Shown: in pieces, positions 1 through 6,033 of the stretch
How positions within the stretch are numbered: position 1 is the first letter of the stretch
Layout of the letters: every line of letters starts with the position of its first letter
Assembly (NCBI GenBank): GCA_012799495.1
Contig: JAAZLD010000342.1
Location: 1 to 7,165, forward strand
From: Desulfitobacterium sp.
GTDB lineage: Bacteria > Bacillota > Desulfitobacteriia > Desulfitobacteriales > Desulfitobacteriaceae
Direction of reading: 5' to 3'
Length of the DNA stretch: 7,165 bases
Program-made: the position numbers and the translations under genes
The notes under the pieces: generated by a model
What the model was told of the DNA's origin: nothing
Seen by the model: the letters and a program-made list of their open reading frames with translations, nothing else
The model's database searches: none

Positions 1-154
1 CTTTTGCACCCATATAATCAGACTCCTGATCTAAAATAAAAAAGTCTAATTTTCCTTCCTGAGGGTTTAAAACTAAATCTCGAACTTTCCCGATCTCTCT
101 TCCATCGGAAATACTAATCACACGTAATCCTTTAATCTCAGCACTAGCTTTCAT
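1..154 (-). CDS. PRC-barrel domain protein, N-terminal part (cut by window edge)
   Basis: The frame opens at an ATG complementary to 152-154 and runs off the left edge after 51 codons, so the C-terminus is missing. The start MKASAEIKGLRVIS followed by DGREIGKVRDLVLNP and a KLDFFIL strand is the usual opening of a PRC-barrel: a short beta strand, a D-G-x-x-I-G-x-V turn, then a strand predicting a value 'in' the barrel. PRC-barrels occur in photosynthetic reaction centre H subunits, in RimM and in many small Firmicute proteins of unknown role (YlmC/YmxH-like, some sporulation-linked). A purine-rich GGAAGGG lies about 9 nt upstream of the ATG. The gene begins 15 nt after the stop of the upstream 361-residue membrane protein, so the two are probably cotranscribed. 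Family assignment is fairly secure; function is unknown, and a second domain could lie outside the window. Confidence 0.75.
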   Translation of the reverse strand, partial: MKASAEIKGLRVISISDGREIGKVRDLVLNPQEGKLDFFILDQESDYMGAK

Positions 155-169
155 TCTATCAATCCCTTC

Positions 170-1255
170 CTATAACTCCTCAAAATAAATAGGTAGTTTT
201 TCATTACGTATCCATTCCTTTAGTTCAGTAGTCCATTGGGATGGAGCCTTTGCCATATATTCCAAAAGATAAGGTGTTACCTTATCTAAGGCTTCCTGTG
301 GGGAATTACCATTTTTCCAGTATTTGTAGATATCAACCAACAAATAAAACTCTATATCAGGTGTAGGCTCTTCCTCCAAGGCAAGTAAAAACCATTCAGA
401 TGCTAAATGGAACTTACCCTGTTCTTTGGCCTGAAAACCTTTGTTAATAAGTTCTTCTAAATTGAAACCTGCTTCTAACTCAACTTCTAAATCCTCAAAT
501 TCAACTTTTTCCTTAACTACTGCCACTTCCAAATAGATTTCCTCTGAAGGTACTTCTATTGCCCCTTCATCTATTTCTTTTGGTTGAATTTTATCTAGAG
601 ATTGTTCATCTTCTTCATCATCATCTTCTTTCTCTACTTCTTCTAGTTCCTCGACCATAGTTCTCTCTTCATCTTCCACTTCTTTAACCGTTTCTACTAC
701 TACTATTTCCTCTGTTTCTGTTACTTGATCTGCGTGCTTTTCAATCTTGCCAATTTCCTCACTTATTCCTGAATATTCTTCTGTTATATTTTCTAATCCA
801 GGTATTTCTTCTATTTGTTTGGCTGGTTCTACACTATGCATTTCTATTACTTTTTCTTTTTCTGCCTTTTCCGGTTCATTGAATTTTTCTTCAACCACTA
901 GAGATTGAGCGGATACATTTTCTTTGGCTATATGCCTTTGTGGGACCTCTTCCTTAACTTGGAGAGGATTTAGTAATCTTTTGATCAGTAGCCCCATTGT
1001 GGGTAATAACAGAATTCCTAACCCAAAAGCCCAATAAATATGTAAGCCCCTTTGCCAAGCATATGGGAATAAAAGGGCTAAACCAACCATCGAAGAAGAC
1101 AATAAGAAGGCTTCTAGCCTTTTTAGTTTAAAATACTGGGCAAAAATAGTTAAAATTAAAACAAAGGGAGCACTGACCATGATAACAGTTGTCCAATATT
1201 GCGAAATACTCTGCTCCCCCCTTAATTGTCTATAACTATCACGTATATTCGACAT
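170..1255 (-). CDS. Membrane protein with acidic linker and C-terminal TPR-like region
   Basis: I do not recognise a named family for this 361-residue protein. Three hydrophobic segments lie near the N-terminus (about residues 22-42, 48-66 and 71-91), separated by short basic loops such as KLKR and IKRLL. Residues about 101-262 form a low-complexity, very Glu-rich linker (for example EELEEVEKEDDDEEDE around 202-217) that is probably disordered or partly coiled-coil. Residues about 263-300 (NLEELINKGFQAKEQGKFHLASEWFLLALEEEP) look like one tetratricopeptide-type helical hairpin, followed by further helices to the end. The layout suggests a membrane anchor holding a protein-binding tail in the cytoplasm by a long acidic tether, which is inference. 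The ATG start has AGGAG about 11 nt upstream. The gene starts 35 nt after the permease stop and ends 15 nt before the PRC-barrel gene, so the three look like one operon. Confidence 0.7.
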   Translation of the reverse strand: MSNIRDSYRQLRGEQSISQYWTTVIMVSAPFVLILTIFAQYFKLKRLEAFLLSSSMVGLALLFPYAWQRGLHIYWAFGLGILLLPTMGLLIKRLLNPLQVKEEVPQRHIAKENVSAQSLVVEEKFNEPEKAEKEKVIEMHSVEPAKQIEEIPGLENITEEYSGISEEIGKIEKHADQVTETEEIVVVETVKEVEDEERTMVEELEEVEKEDDDEEDEQSLDKIQPKEIDEGAIEVPSEEIYLEVAVVKEKVEFEDLEVELEAGFNLEELINKGFQAKEQGKFHLASEWFLLALEEEPTPDIEFYLLVDIYKYWKNGNSPQEALDKVTPYLLEYMAKAPSQWTTELKEWIRNEKLPIYFEEL

Positions 1256-1290
1256 AAACCTTTTTTCTCCTGCCGTTAGAAGGAATTACC

Positions 1291-2679
1291 TTAGGGGAGT
1301 TGGAAAATGGTCCATATCCAACTAGTAAAAATGCATGCCATATAAGCCGGTATTGTACAGCGAAATAAGTATCTAGGTTTTACACCAGCTATCCCTGAGG
1401 TTATTGCACCAAATCCCCAAGGAATTATAGTCGCACCTGTCCAAATTCCTACTATCTGTCCCAATACAACCAAAGGTACAGGCGGTAATTGTGATATCTG
1501 GCTTAAAACTAGAGCAACCCCTCCTACTAATGGCAACCCTCCAAATCCCGAACCATCCAGGGAGCCAATAATCGCCACAAATATAATTAAGATAGACACA
1601 GTGTATTTAGTGAGAGGAATCCACTCTGACAATTTCATGGCAAAATCATAAAAATAGCCCTCTCCTTCATTTTGAAAAATTTCCGTATAACCTGAGATTG
1701 TTCCTAAAAGAAAAAAAGCTGACATAATTGTAATAGGTACAAAAATCTTAATGGCATAACTCATACCCCTTTTTAGATAAACAACTAACTCCTGATAAGC
1801 TCCTTTACCATAAATAATTCCTGTGCCCAAAACTAGTAGCAAAAGGGTAATTCCGCCGATAAGTCCACTAGCCTCATCACCGGTCATTTTCATGGTTATA
1901 ATCAGAATCAAAATAATTAAATACCCTGTGCCAAAGAGGAGGCTAAACACTTTTGTTTTTCTGAAATATATTTTGTTGTTCTTAGTTTCTTTCTTTTTCT
2001 TATTCTCAAATATTTCCTGGTCAGGACTTTCCACAATAAGGGAAGAGCCATGAGATTGAAGCACTTTATGCATGAAGATATATCCTACTAATCCAGCACA
2101 TACTCCACTAACAAGTACTACTGGTAAAGAAGCTGAAACAATAACAGGTACGGGAATACCAGTAGTCTGGCTGATTAAAGTGGGAGCACCCTGAATAATA
2201 AAATCCCCAGACAACCCAAACCCTTTACCAAAGATCGTTAAACTTACAGCAGGTACTAAAGGGTTGATCCGGGCAATCCTCAAAGCTGGAATCACCGTAG
2301 CTCCTAAAAGGGTTAGTGCCGGTGTAGGCCACATTAATAAAGTCATTCCCCACATAACTATTCCTAGAATCCAGTAGGCATGGCTGGTCTTATGAATTCT
2401 TAATAAAGGGCGAAGGAGAATCTTGTCTCCCTGACTATCTTTTAGTAATTGGGATAAGGAAACTACCAAGCCTATTAGCACTACTATTCCCATTAGGTTT
2501 TTTCCAGCCATTAAAAGAGCCCTATAAGCTACTTGGAGAGTTTCCGGAAAACTATTTACTTCCGCAAAACCAACGGCGAAAAGACCTACTAACGCTGGGA
2601 GAATAGGAGGTTTGCGAAAAAATAGAGAAAGAAGTATCAAGAAGATAGAAAATAAGAATATCCAATGAGCAACACTCAA
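1291..2679 (-). CDS. Polytopic permease, probably ion-transporter superfamily (GntP/CitMHS-like)
   Basis: This is a 462-residue, very hydrophobic protein with about 12 predicted membrane segments arranged as two halves. The N-half has segments near 5-22, 26-40, 62-79, 102-135, 140-157 and 177-203. The C-half has segments near 244-262, 271-290, 307-329, 359-376, 384-425 and 440-460. A charged, Lys-rich cytoplasmic loop (about 205-243, with KKKKETKNNK) separates them. Each half carries helix-breaking motifs typical of carboxylate/ion transporters with re-entrant hairpins: WPTPAL (117-122) with GLSGDFIIQGAP (155-166), and GSLDGSGFGGLP (372-383) with TGATIIPWGFGA (414-425). The topology and motifs resemble the ion-transporter superfamily, but the substrate cannot be read; an organic acid or anion is a guess. 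The start is TTG: the upstream in-frame codons reach a stop immediately, and a GGGGGAAG stretch sits about 6 nt before it. It is the first gene of the apparent three-gene run. No clear promoter lies between it and the terminator at 2731-2781, so some readthrough is possible. Confidence 0.7.
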   Translation of the reverse strand: MSVAHWIFLFSIFLILLSLFFRKPPILPALVGLFAVGFAEVNSFPETLQVAYRALLMAGKNLMGIVVLIGLVVSLSQLLKDSQGDKILLRPLLRIHKTSHAYWILGIVMWGMTLLMWPTPALTLLGATVIPALRIARINPLVPAVSLTIFGKGFGLSGDFIIQGAPTLISQTTGIPVPVIVSASLPVVLVSGVCAGLVGYIFMHKVLQSHGSSLIVESPDQEIFENKKKKETKNNKIYFRKTKVFSLLFGTGYLIILILIITMKMTGDEASGLIGGITLLLLVLGTGIIYGKGAYQELVVYLKRGMSYAIKIFVPITIMSAFFLLGTISGYTEIFQNEGEGYFYDFAMKLSEWIPLTKYTVSILIIFVAIIGSLDGSGFGGLPLVGGVALVLSQISQLPPVPLVVLGQIVGIWTGATIIPWGFGAITSGIAGVKPRYLFRCTIPAYMACIFTSWIWTIFQLP

Positions 2680-2730
2680 TACACTTCCCCCCCATCTCCT
2701 TAATCTTCCTCAATGAAACCAAAATATACA

Positions 2731-2781
2731 CAAAAAATAGCGTATCTCCTTATGCATTCATTAAACATAAGGAGATACGCT
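2731..2781 (-). terminator. Rho-independent terminator of the 52-aa gene
   Basis: A perfect 16-bp inverted repeat (arms 2739-2754 and 2766-2781, loop 11 nt) is followed on the minus strand by ATTTTTTG. The arms read CATAAGGAGATACGCT and its exact complement. It lies 17 nt after the stop of the small gene at 2798 and so closes that transcript. It stands upstream of the permease gene, where it may also limit readthrough into it. Confidence 0.88.
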
Positions 2782-2797
2782 CAAAGCATGGGGTTCA

Positions 2798-2956
2798 CTA
2801 AATTTCAATTGGGTGGGTAATTTTATGAGAAGAACCACCAGTTGAACTAATATTAGTTTTGAAAACCTTAAATAATTGACGGAAGGATGCACATACTGCT
2901 ATGAAGCAACACATCAAAAAGATACCAAAAATTAATACAGCGAGATACGACAACAT
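2798..2956 (-). CDS. Small single-pass membrane protein, 52 aa, unknown function
   Basis: This short frame runs from an ATG complementary to 2954-2956 to a TAG at 2798-2800. The product begins MLSYLAVLIFGIFLMCCFIA: one hydrophobic segment covers about residues 2-22, including an adjacent Cys pair at 16-17 and another Cys at 22. A basic, polar tail follows (FRQLFKVFKTN, then SSTGGSSHKITHP), which suggests an outward N-terminus and a cytoplasmic tail by the positive-inside rule. The case for a real gene comes from its signals: an AAAGGAG ribosome binding site 9 nt before the ATG, a TTGCAT/TAAAAT promoter with 17-bp spacing upstream, and a perfect terminator hairpin 17 nt after the stop. It is transcribed as its own unit between two larger genes. 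I do not recognise the family and assign no function. Confidence 0.72.
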   Translation of the reverse strand: MLSYLAVLIFGIFLMCCFIAVCASFRQLFKVFKTNISSTGGSSHKITHPIEI

Positions 2957-3056
2957 ATTTATCTACTCCTTTATTTCGAGTTTTTTTGCATTCAGTTTTC
3001 TTAAATAAATTTAACTACTCAAACTATGTAATAGTATTCACATTCCTTATGGTTTT

Positions 3057-3085
3057 ATTTTAAGTGAAATTTGTCCCAAATGCAA
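3057..3085 (-). promoter_or_regulatory. Sigma-A-type promoter for the 52-aa gene
   Basis: On the minus strand a TTGCAT -35 box (complement of 3080-3085) and a TAAAAT -10 box (complement of 3057-3062) are separated by exactly 17 bp. Transcription would start near 3050, leaving a leader of roughly 90 nt before the ATG at 2956. The upstream unit ends in a terminator at 3155-3191, so a separate promoter is expected here. This is a pattern match only. Confidence 0.55.
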
Positions 3086-3154
3086 GGGAAATCTTTCATT
3101 TTTTCAAAGAAATAATCTTTTCAATAGCCAGAAAATATTTCTAGAAAATATAAG

Positions 3155-3191
3155 TAAAAAATTAGACACAAACCGGAAATGTTTGTGTCTA
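3155..3191 (-). terminator. Rho-independent terminator after the yigZ-like gene
   Basis: A perfect 11-bp inverted repeat (arms 3163-3173 and 3181-3191, loop 7 nt, arm TAGACACAAAC) is followed on the minus strand by AATTTTTTAC. It lies about 40 nt beyond the stop of the YigZ/IMPACT-family gene and ends the thioesterase-yigZ transcript. Confidence 0.85.
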
Positions 3192-3230
3192 GCAAATTCT
3201 ATAAATTTGTTTCATTTTACTACATAATCC

Positions 3231-3857
3231 CTAGATTTTTTCTCCTCGCATTATCATCCCACACTCTCGTGGTTGAATCCGCTGTTCTGTGAAATCAGCA
3301 AACCAGTTTAAGAACTTTTCCTTTTCTTCATTGGGAATATAAACTTGAAATTTAACCGTAGCCATAAATTCCTCATTATCTATATCCCAGGAGAATTTTT
3401 TTAGCCAATACTTTAGTGGTTCATACCACTCATATCCCCCTTCGATCTCATAAATAATGTGAGGGACTAATTTTACTATAGGAGCCTCGTCCATCAATTG
3501 TCGGGATGTCCCTCCATAGGCACGGGTTAACCCCCCTGTCCCTAAAAGGATTCCACCAAAAGAGCGAACAACGACTAAAAGTATATCCCAAATTTCTCGA
3601 TATTGGAGTATATCCATGATTGGCTTACCTCCTGTACCTTGAGGTTCACCATCATCTGTAGACTTTTCTAATCTTCCTTCATGCAAGCGATATGCATAAC
3701 AATAGTGGCGAGCATTAGGATAAAGTTGACGGACTTCTTCTAGTTTTTCCTCTACTTCTTCTAGATTCGTAACATGATAAGCTATACCGATAAAACGAGA
3801 TTTTTCAATAACTTGTTCCCAGGTTATCATTTTGGAAATTGTTTTATAACTCTTCAC
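3231..3857 (-). CDS. YigZ/YvyE family (IMPACT, UPF0029) protein
   Basis: The 208-residue length matches the bacterial YigZ/YvyE family. The N-terminal IMPACT domain has the hallmark blocks in order: EKSRFIG (18-24), NARHYCYAYRL (48-58), STDDGEPQGTGGKPI (66-80), and VVRSFGGILLGTGG (96-109) leading to LTRAYGG (110-116). A smaller ferredoxin-like C-terminal domain follows from about residue 130. Eukaryotic IMPACT modulates Gcn2 signalling through a ribosome-linked role; the bacterial proteins are poorly characterised and are thought to bind nucleic acid or ribosomes. The usual Tyr in the R-Y-F-G-G block is Ser here (RSFGG), which is from memory of the family. The start is GTG, with an AGGTG ribosome binding site inside the last codons of the upstream thioesterase gene, whose stop is only 5 nt away. 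This suggests translational coupling. Confidence 0.93.
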   Translation of the reverse strand: MKSYKTISKMITWEQVIEKSRFIGIAYHVTNLEEVEEKLEEVRQLYPNARHYCYAYRLHEGRLEKSTDDGEPQGTGGKPIMDILQYREIWDILLVVVRSFGGILLGTGGLTRAYGGTSRQLMDEAPIVKLVPHIIYEIEGGYEWYEPLKYWLKKFSWDIDNEEFMATVKFQVYIPNEEKEKFLNWFADFTEQRIQPRECGMIMRGEKI

Positions 3858-3862
3858 TCTTA

Positions 3863-4258
3863 TTACACCTGTCCATCTATTTTACTATTGGTTTTAGCCA
3901 TAAATTTAACCTCATCTACTATGAAACGTTGGTGGACTCCAGAACCGATAGGGCCTTTTTCATCAAATGCTTCTATTTTAAAGGTTAATTTACGGCCATC
4001 TATTTCAATTAGTTCAGCTTTAGCTTCTACCTTCATGTCTAAAGGAGTTGCAGCTGTATGTTGAACATTAATGGAAATACCTACACTGGTTTGGCCTTCC
4101 TCTAAGCTTAAAGCATTAACTGCTGCTTCTTCCATCATGGCTACTAAAGCAGGGGTTGCAAAAACATCTAAAGATCCACTACCCATAGTTTTAGCCGTAT
4201 TATTCTCATTAACGACTTTTTCAGCCTTACCTTTTAGACCAATTGAAATATTGGACAT
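3863..4258 (-). CDS. Hot-dog fold thioesterase, FlK (fluoroacetyl-CoA thioesterase-like) family
   Basis: The 131-residue protein fits a single hot-dog domain of the FlK-like group, which hydrolyses acyl-CoA thioesters. Three positions correspond to the FlK catalytic set: Thr35 in FATPALVAMMEEAA, Glu43 in the same hot-dog helix at the expected spacing of eight, and His67 in VQHTAATPL. The middle part (KVEAKAELIEIDGRKLTFKIEAFDE) forms the typical beta-sheet, and GSGVHQRFIVD is the closing strand. The true substrate is unknown: FlK homologues are widespread in organisms with no link to fluoroacetate, so a general acyl-CoA housekeeping or detoxifying role is more likely. I chose the ATG at 4256-4258 because GAGGTGG lies 5 nt before it. 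A GTG three codons upstream would fall inside that ribosome binding site. It is the first gene of a two-gene unit with the yigZ-like gene. Confidence 0.87.
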   Translation of the reverse strand: MSNISIGLKGKAEKVVNENNTAKTMGSGSLDVFATPALVAMMEEAAVNALSLEEGQTSVGISINVQHTAATPLDMKVEAKAELIEIDGRKLTFKIEAFDEKGPIGSGVHQRFIVDEVKFMAKTNSKIDGQV

Positions 4259-4300
4259 TATAACCACCTCATTTATTTATCTATTCTAAGACATTTTAAC

Positions 4301-4339
4301 ATATAAAATAGAAAAGCGTTGAGTAATTCAACGCTTTCC
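4301..4339 (-). terminator. Probable Rho-independent terminator of the CBS-domain gene
   Basis: A 10-bp inverted repeat (arms 4313-4322 and 4328-4337, loop 5 nt, arm AAAGCGTTGA) is followed on the minus strand by TTTTCTATTTTAT. It lies about 60 nt after the CBS gene stop and upstream of the thioesterase gene. The T tract is interrupted, so termination may be partial. If so, the CBS gene could feed some transcription into the thioesterase-yigZ pair, for which no convincing separate promoter was found. Confidence 0.72.
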
Positions 4340-4394
4340 AATTGGGTAAATCCACTATATTCAGAATACAATCTTATTAATACATCTTAATACA

Positions 4395-4817
4395 TCAATG
4401 CTGAATTCCTTGAGAAATCCCACTTAAAGCCTCCCCAGCTTCGTCAACATGAATATTTACCACTGCCAAATCCCCTAAGGAGAGCATCCCCACTAGATTT
4501 CCCTGTTCAACCACAGGTATCCTACGTATTTGCTTTTCAGACATGATTCTTGCCGCTTCATGGGCATCCCCATCAGGGGTAATAGTGATAGGGCTGTCCG
4601 TCATAATCTCCCCTGCTTGAACTTTTTGCGGATCCTTTTCTTGAGCTATAGCTCTAATTATAATATCTCGATCAGTGACAATACCCTTTAGTTTTTGAGC
4701 TTCTACTACTGGAATAGCACCTACATCTTCCTCTTCCATCATTTTCGCTACCTGAACCAAATTAGAGTTGAGTTGAGCAATTTTTAAGTCTTGAGTCATA
4801 ATATCTCTTACCCTCAC
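4395..4817 (-). CDS. Two-CBS-domain protein
   Basis: The 140-residue protein consists of a tandem CBS pair (Bateman module) with little else. CBS1 starts at VRDIMTQDL (3-11) and contains MMEEEDVGAIPVVE (26-39) and GIVTDRDIIIRAI (45-57). CBS2 starts at AGEIMTDSPITI (68-79) and contains RIMSEKQIRRIPVVE (90-104) and LVGMLSLGDLAV (108-119). The T-D-R-D and S-L-G-D motifs are the typical adenosyl-phosphate-binding positions. Free-standing pairs of this type occur across Firmicutes (Bacillus YhcV-like) and are thought to sense AMP, ATP or related nucleotides; the partner here is unknown. The start is GTG with GGAGGG about 6 nt upstream, a stronger match than any internal ATG. The gene is flanked by a terminator on the 3' side and by the hairpin-repeat cluster on the 5' side. 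Confidence 0.93.
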   Translation of the reverse strand: MRVRDIMTQDLKIAQLNSNLVQVAKMMEEEDVGAIPVVEAQKLKGIVTDRDIIIRAIAQEKDPQKVQAGEIMTDSPITITPDGDAHEAARIMSEKQIRRIPVVEQGNLVGMLSLGDLAVVNIHVDEAGEALSGISQGIQH

Positions 4818-4922
4818 AGCGATCCCTCCACTTATCTTTATATCCTTTTCATTGTTCCCATTTTATTAAAAAACAACCACAATCCTAGTTTCTGTTTTTC
4901 TAAAATAGGCTGGAGGGAAGCG

Positions 4923-5069
4923 CCAATTGACCTGACCCCGTGACTCGTAAAATGTGCTAGAGGAAAGTGTGCATTTGACCTGTCCCTATGGCACACCTAT
5001 GGTACATGACCGTGCCATTTGACCTGTCCCCGTGGCACGCTATTTGACCCGTCTCCGTGGACGTTAGCG
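4923..5069. repeat. Cluster of four REP-like hairpin repeats
   Basis: Four degenerate copies of a core, consensus TTGACCTGTCCCCGTGGCAC on the plus strand, begin near 4927, 4975, 5019 and 5044. The third copy is the most perfect: its core is enclosed by a 7-bp inverted repeat, CGTGCCA at 5011-5017 and TGGCACG at 5033-5039. The second has arms GTGTGC (4967-4972) and GCACAC (4991-4996). The fourth has a variant core (TTGACCCGTCTCCGTGG) with arms CGCTA (5038-5042) and TAGCG (5065-5069) that reach the menG stop codon. The first copy is decayed, with no clear pairing. Short extragenic palindromes of this kind are often scattered by RAYT-type Y1 transposases (known of REP elements); none is encoded in this window. 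Spacing is irregular, so this is not a CRISPR array. Confidence 0.72.
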
Positions 5070-5783
5070 AGGTTTGCGGCCACTGACTATAGCTACTACA
5101 CCGCCAGCTAAATTCTGGTACTTAATTTCTACTAGTCCACATTCTCCAAAGATTCTAGCCAATTCCCATTGGGGTGGGAACTCTCGACTGGAATCATGGA
5201 GGTATTGATAAGCATTAGCTTTTCCTGTCCATATTTTCCCCATTAAAGGGACCAATTTATCGAAATATAACCAGTAAGCCTGCTTAAAGACTGGCATAGT
5301 TGGTTTGCCCATATCCAGAGATACTACCATGGAGCCTGGTTTCACCACCCGGATCATTTCCCTAATTCCTTTTTCTAAATCCGGTAAATTGCGCAGACCC
5401 CACCCAACAGTGGCACCGTCAAAAAAGTTGTCGGGATAGGGTAAGTTCATGGCATCTCCCTGTTGTAGTTCAATAATAGAACGGAAGGAAGAGTTTGCAA
5501 GATTTTCTCGTGCTTTAGCTAACATATTCTCCGAAAAATCCAAACCCTGCACTTTCCCTTCTTTCCCAACTGCCATTGCTAGTTCTAAAGAAAGCTGGGC
5601 TGTACCACAACATATATCGATCATTTTCATTCCTGGCCTGGTTTCCGCTGTCTCCACAGCTTTTTTTCGCCATTTTTTATCTAAGCCAAAACTCATTAAA
5701 GTATTCATTAAATCATACTTTTTAGCAATATTATTAAATGTTTTTTGGACATACTCTGCTTTATCTTTGCCGGATATTCCCAT
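5064..5783 (-). CDS. menG: Demethylmenaquinone methyltransferase (MenG/UbiE family)
   Basis: This SAM-dependent enzyme performs the last step of menaquinone synthesis: C-methylation of demethylmenaquinone, using a lipid substrate at the membrane. The 239-residue length is normal for the family. Signatures in order are VQKTFNNIAKKYDLMN (12-27), the SAM-binding motif IDICCGTA (55-62, as in Firmicute MenG), GLDFSENML (80-88), GDAMNLPYPDNFFD (109-122), the family-specific GWGLRNLPD (127-135), LDMGKP (156-161) and YQYLHDSSREFP (192-203). No ubiquinone genes are visible and the context is Firmicute, so menG is preferred over ubiE. The ATG is preceded by AAAGGA about 11 nt upstream. The gene stands alone, divergent from the comFB-like gene, and the repeat cluster touches its stop codon. 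It implies that the host makes menaquinone and so probably runs a quinone-based electron transport chain. Confidence 0.95.
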   Translation of the reverse strand: MGISGKDKAEYVQKTFNNIAKKYDLMNTLMSFGLDKKWRKKAVETAETRPGMKMIDICCGTAQLSLELAMAVGKEGKVQGLDFSENMLAKARENLANSSFRSIIELQQGDAMNLPYPDNFFDGATVGWGLRNLPDLEKGIREMIRVVKPGSMVVSLDMGKPTMPVFKQAYWLYFDKLVPLMGKIWTGKANAYQYLHDSSREFPPQWELARIFGECGLVEIKYQNLAGGVVAIVSGRKPR

Positions 5784-5840
5784 GAACTACAGCCATCCTT
5801 TCTTTTACAACGGATTATCTTATCTGCTAGATTGTAAGAG

Positions 5841-5868
5841 ATTATAAGCCTCTTGTCTACTAAATCAA
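5841..5868 (-). promoter_or_regulatory. Candidate sigma-A promoter for menG
   Basis: On the minus strand a perfect TATAAT (complement of 5841-5846) lies 16 bp downstream of TTGATT (complement of 5863-5868). The predicted start near 5834 gives a leader of about 50 nt before the menG ATG. A second candidate lies farther upstream: TTGATA (complement of 5909-5914), 17 bp, CATAAT (complement of 5886-5891). Either or both could be used. Confidence 0.55.
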
Positions 5869-5971
5869 AAGTAAATGTTATAATTATTATGACTCGAACT
5901 AAGAACTTTATCAAACCTTATTTCATATATCTTAAACTTAATATAGAGAGGGAACTATTTCGTTTTCTCAC

Positions 5972-6000
5972 TTGTTTCAAAAGGAAAATACTACTATTAT
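5972..6000 (+). promoter_or_regulatory. Candidate sigma-A promoter for the comFB-like gene
   Basis: TTGTTT at 5972-5977 and TATTAT at 5995-6000 are separated by 17 bp. The expected start, near 6007, leaves about 27 nt before the TTG codon, just enough to include the ribosome binding site at 6018-6025. The 250-bp region from 5784 to 6033 holds this and the divergent menG promoters. I see no riboswitch-like structure or RNA gene in it. Confidence 0.55.
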
Positions 6001-6033
6001 GAACTTAGGAGAATATTAAGGGAGGAATTAAAA

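Noticed and set aside
1823..2053. Plus-strand open frame of 76 codons
   Set aside because: It lies wholly inside the permease gene on the other strand, has no ribosome binding site or recognisable domain, and is a shadow of that gene.
3774..4064. Plus-strand open frame of 96 codons
   Set aside because: It lies antisense across the yigZ-like and thioesterase genes, both well supported by motifs, and its product resembles no family.
4259..4267. Earlier GTG start for the thioesterase, adding three residues
   Set aside because: That GTG lies inside the GAGGTGG ribosome binding site which serves the ATG at 4256-4258.
4071..4289. Plus-strand open frame of 72 codons
   Set aside because: It is antisense to the thioesterase N-terminal half, with no start signals.
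4923..5069. CRISPR array
   Set aside because: The cores are degenerate and spaced 48, 44 and 25 bp apart with overlapping arms, which is not the regular repeat-spacer pattern of CRISPR.
5818..5839. Imperfect inverted repeat (TCTTA and TAAGA arms) in the menG leader as an operator or riboswitch
   Set aside because: The pairing is only 5 bp plus a bulged triplet, and AT-rich DNA gives such matches by chance.
5449..5847. Plus-strand open frame of 132 codons
   Set aside because: It is antisense to menG, whose motifs are unmistakable; length alone does not support a second gene.
5708..5914. Minus-strand open frame of 68 codons overlapping the menG start
   Set aside because: It is out of frame with menG, covers the menG promoter region and its low-complexity AT-rich DNA, and has no domain or good ribosome binding site.
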